Part shown: one piece after another, positions 32,099 to 33,879 of the stretch
Layout: every line of letters starts with the position of its first letter
How positions within the stretch are numbered: the first letter of the stretch is position 1
DNA from: Allomesorhizobium camelthorni
GTDB lineage: Bacteria > Pseudomonadota > Alphaproteobacteria > Rhizobiales > Rhizobiaceae
Direction of reading: 5' to 3'
DNA: 33,879 nt
Assembly: GCF_011045125.1 (NCBI RefSeq)
Contig: NZ_JAAKZF010000056.1
Location: forward strand, 1-33,879
Program-made: the position numbers and the translations under genes
Notes under the pieces: generated by a model
Database searches by the model: none
What the model was told of the DNA's origin: nothing
The model's input: the letters and a program-made list of their open reading frames with translations, nothing else

Positions 32099-32278
32099 TC
32101 AGCGCTTGCTGTCAGGAGTCACCTTGACCGGAACCCAGGTGGAATTCGGCTTTGTGGTAGGAGGCAGAGGTTTGTGGTCGGCGACGGCCGCGAAGTTCGG
32201 TTGCTTTCCGCCCCGCGGCCCTACCTGTTGAAATATTCCGCCCCGATTCCCAGTGTTCGTACCGGGTTTCTTGCCCAT
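32099..32278 (-). CDS. YjzC-like small protein upstream of Thoeris
   Basis: 59 aa from ATG 32276-32278 (MGKKPGTNTGNRGGIFQQVG) with GGAG 7 bases upstream; then PRGGKQPNFAAVADHKPLPP and TTKPNSTWVPVKVTPDSKR. The 'PG-x-x-x-G...GxYxxxGPRG ... LPPTxxxxxxWV' layout recalls the YjzC family of small uncharacterised proteins. It is on the same strand as Thoeris, 133 bases ahead of the first TIR gene, with a hairpin between. The product is rich in Gly, Pro and Lys, like the small protein after thsA. A direct role is inference. Confidence 0.65.
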   Translation of the reverse strand: MGKKPGTNTGNRGGIFQQVGPRGGKQPNFAAVADHKPLPPTTKPNSTWVPVKVTPDSKR

Positions 32279-32467
32279 TTTCGTTCTCCGTTGAAGAGGT
32301 GACAGGCCTGTTCCGGCACCTCGGCGTCTAATGACAGTTCTTAAATGCCCTTGGAGACATCCATTGGGTCTCAGAGACACTTCTGCGTGCCGTTTCCACC
32401 CAGGTCGTAGTGTTGGAATTTCATCGGATTACCCGCTTCTGAACGGTCTTTGGGTCAGCCCCGAAAT

Positions 32468-32508
32468 ACAAGAGCACCGCCTGTTCGGGTCGGGTGCTCT
32501 TGTGTCTT
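32468..32508. terminator. Strong hairpin terminator
   Basis: ACAAGAGCACC (32468-32478) pairs perfectly with GGTGCTCTTGT (32493-32503), followed on the plus strand by GTCTTTG. An 11-bp GC-rich stem; on the minus strand it would end transcripts from the small gene at 32768-33040. Confidence 0.65.
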
Positions 32509-32609
32509 TGCGGCTGATTTTTCAGGTTAGCCAACTTCGTGTGTCGAACGAGCCATCTATCATGACGTAGAGCCAGATACGGTGACGCGTCAGGAGCGGT
32601 GCTGGTGGC

Positions 32610-32734
32610 GTGAGACCCAAAGTTCTGATCTGGCCCCTCCGCAACCCATTGGAATCCTGGACGAATTTTGGACACTATTTTTCAGGGACGCAAAGTTTTG
32701 TCTCTGAGGGACCCAAAGTTCCGTCCAAATTGTA
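32610..32734. repeat. Long direct repeat, copy 1
   Basis: About 125 bases, aligning without gaps to 33297-33421 (about 85% identical by eye). Each copy holds three versions of a shared core: GAGACCCAAAGTTCTG, GGGACGCAAAGTTTTG, GGGACCCAAAGTTCCG. The ends are almost identical while the middle ~25 bases have diverged. The function is unknown; possible element ends or a multi-site regulator target. Confidence 0.85.
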
Positions 32735-32767
32735 TAGGACATCAATTCAGAAACGAAACGGGCAGCT

Positions 32768-33040
32768 TCAGGACTTGGGGGCGACCGGGATAGCGTAACG
32801 GTCCAGTACGGAAGAAGCGGCGACTGGGTCCTCCGCATTCCCGATATAGTCCAAAAAATCCTGCAAGAATTCCGGATCGCGAGTTTGCAAAAACGCAATA
32901 TGCGTCTGTGAGAGGTGTATGCTCTTTCGAACGGATTGAGTGAGAATTGCGTTTACGAGTGCATCTCTAGCACCTCTCTCGTATGCACGCTCCAACACAC
33001 TCTTTATGATGAGCGAATCTTCAGCATCGACAGCAAACAT
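32768..33040 (-). CDS. Hypothetical protein between the long direct repeats
   Basis: A 90-aa, mostly helical, acidic protein (MFAVDAEDSLIIKSVLERAY, ERGARDALVNAILTQSVRKS, IHLSQTHIAFLQTRDPEFLQ, DFLDYIGNAEDPVAASSVLD). Composition is protein-like although the surrounding DNA is AT-rich. No membrane helix, no known domain. It lies exactly between two ~125-bp direct repeats and is followed by a terminator hairpin at 32468-32508, so the repeat-gene-repeat unit may be one mobile or duplicated module. Confidence 0.55.
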   Translation of the reverse strand: MFAVDAEDSLIIKSVLERAYERGARDALVNAILTQSVRKSIHLSQTHIAFLQTRDPEFLQDFLDYIGNAEDPVAASSVLDRYAIPVAPKS

Positions 33041-33265
33041 ATTCGAACCTCATACGTCCAATTTCTCGAGTTTCATTTTGCGTTTCCTTGGACAAGCCTG
33101 CCATCGATTTACCTATTGCGGCTATCTCATGCATTTGATAAGAACGAACCCGAAGTTACTTTCCATTAAGTGTTAATATCCATTAACTATTCATTCAGAA
33201 TTGTTTCGCTTAAGTGCGTCATGATTGCGACTCTGTACTTGATCGAAACATTGGCTTTTAAGAAC
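33041..33265. other. AT-rich intergenic stretch
   Basis: About 225 bases clearly richer in A and T than the rest of the window, with no believable gene. It probably holds the promoter of the 90-aa gene (reading left) and suggests foreign origin. Confidence 0.4.
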
Positions 33266-33313
33266 AGAACTTTGGGTCTCCCACCAAATTCTTGGTGTGA
33301 GACCCAAAGTTCT
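33266..33313. repeat. 48-nt near-perfect hairpin at repeat copy 2
   Basis: AGAACTTTGGGTCTC (33266-33280) is the perfect inverse of GAGACCCAAAGTTCT (33299-33313). Inside it CACCAA (33282-33287) pairs with TTGGTG (33292-33297), giving a 22-bp stem with one mismatch and a 4-base loop. The right arm is the first unit of long direct repeat copy 2; copy 1 lacks the left arm. Confidence 0.85.
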
Positions 33314-33421
33314 GATCTGGCCCCCCTGCAAACAATTGGAATCATTGTAATATTTGGATCCCTATTTTTCAGGGACGCAAAGTTCTGTTCCTGAGGGACC
33401 CAAAGTTTCGTCCAAATTGTA
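33297..33421. repeat. Long direct repeat, copy 2
   Basis: Second copy of the ~125-bp repeat, 687 bases after the first and in the same orientation. Same three core units (GAGACCCAAAGTTCTG, GGGACGCAAAGTTCTG, GGGACCCAAAGTTTCG) and the same CTATTTTTCAGGGACGCAAA block. Its first unit is also one arm of the 48-nt hairpin. Confidence 0.85.
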
Positions 33422-33501
33422 AAACGCCCAAAAACTGGCTGTGCTGCCGGCGTTTCTGCCTTGCTTTGAACAGCCCGATGATCCTCTTTTGGGAGGATCT
33501 C

Positions 33502-33879
33502 ATGAGGTCGAATTTTAGGTCGGAAATCGGCCGTGTGTCGCGGGACAGGGTTACTTGCGTCATCGAGGACGAAGGGCGGTTTGGACGAACCTATTACAAC
33601 GGTCGGCAACCTCACCGGGTCAGGCTGACCGTTCAGTCCGCCAAGCACTTCTATGTTTTAAACGGAGTTGTCCCACTCGACGACGCCTGGAGATTTGCTA
33701 CGACCTCACCAAAACCGACGGCTGACAATCATGCGGTCAGGGCAAGGATTCGGTCACACAAAATCTGGCTAGAGGAAGACCAGGCTGCTCTGACGGGCAA
33801 CCCGTTCCTGCTGAATTGGTACATCGTGGCTGAGCACGTGCCAGTCTCGTCGCTTCTCGTTGAGGGCGGTGTTTACAGG
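33502..33879 (+). CDS. Hypothetical protein, runs off the right edge
   Basis: An open frame of 126 codons without a stop before the window ends. It starts at ATG 33502 (MRSNFRSEIGRVSRDRVTCV) and continues DEGRFGRTYYNGRQPHRVRL, HFYVLNGVVPLDDAWRFATT, RSHKIWLEEDQAALTGNPFL, LNWYIVAEHVPVSSLLVEGG. Composition is protein-like; no family recognised. GGGAGG, 5-6 bases upstream, is a good ribosome binding site but lies in the stem of a perfect 7-bp hairpin (GATCCTC 33480-33486 with GAGGATC 33493-33499), so initiation could be controlled by RNA structure. Confidence 0.6.
   Translation, partial: MRSNFRSEIGRVSRDRVTCVIEDEGRFGRTYYNGRQPHRVRLTVQSAKHFYVLNGVVPLDDAWRFATTSPKPTADNHAVRARIRSHKIWLEEDQAALTGNPFLLNWYIVAEHVPVSSLLVEGGVYR

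Noticed and set aside
32421-33648. Minus-strand frames of 84, 102 and 153 codons with recurring FGRNFGSL-like peptides
   Set aside because: The repeated peptides come from the long direct repeats read through in translation, not from a protein family.

Overview
The window looks like an accessory region of a Rhizobiales (Hyphomicrobiales) alphaproteobacterium. The support is an Omp2b-type porin, an initiator-like tRNA, rhizobial-style small accessory genes (DUF2285), a GTTC-N7-GTTC LexA box, GC-rich coding DNA and many insertion-sequence remnants. Species cannot be told from the sequence alone.

Layout. 1-1000 is mostly decayed DNA with an amidase N-terminal remnant. 1016-1702 is an orphan Xre/MbcA/ParS-type antitoxin-like gene. 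2062-3195 is a porin. 3390-3624 holds a frameshifted zinc-ribbon remnant, an unusual initiator-type tRNA-Met(CAU) and a strong terminator. 3647-5460 is a minus-strand group of small accessory genes. 5814-9876 is a compact four-gene archaic (Csu-type) chaperone-usher pilus operon: spore coat U subunit, chaperone, usher, second spore coat U subunit. 9870-13545 is a transposon graveyard: two IS256-type transposase remnants meet head to head at a 34-bp palindrome, one of them is split by a 1.8-kb IS110-type element that is itself frameshifted, and the group abuts a PAS-domain remnant.

13750-32300 reads as a defence island. It has (i) a putative LexA-controlled pair of a TnsA-like protein and a soluble FtsH-like AAA+ metalloprotease; (ii) a very large DUF4011-helicase-endonuclease gene (Hhe-like) with a GreA-like C-terminal tail, broken by three single-base losses; (iii) two metallophosphatases of different families flanking it; (iv) a DUF4062 + AlbA_2/HATPase pair with a 4-base overlap; and (v) a complete Thoeris locus on the minus strand: two different TIR-domain ThsB proteins, a SIR2-SLOG ThsA, and two tightly coupled extra genes (a small Gly/Lys-rich protein and a membrane-anchored helical protein), with a small YjzC-like gene upstream. 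In Thoeris, TIR proteins sense infection and make a cyclic ADP-ribose-type signal; the SLOG domain of ThsA binds it and the SIR2 domain destroys NAD+, so the infected cell dies.

32600-33430 carries two ~125-bp diverged direct repeats around a small orphan gene, with a very stable 48-nt hairpin at the second repeat. A plus-strand gene of unknown function runs off the right edge.

Main candidates for something new: the two conserved-looking extra genes fused by overlap to a two-TIR Thoeris operon; the putative SOS-linked TnsA-like/FtsH-like pair; and the DUF4062/AlbA_2 pair.
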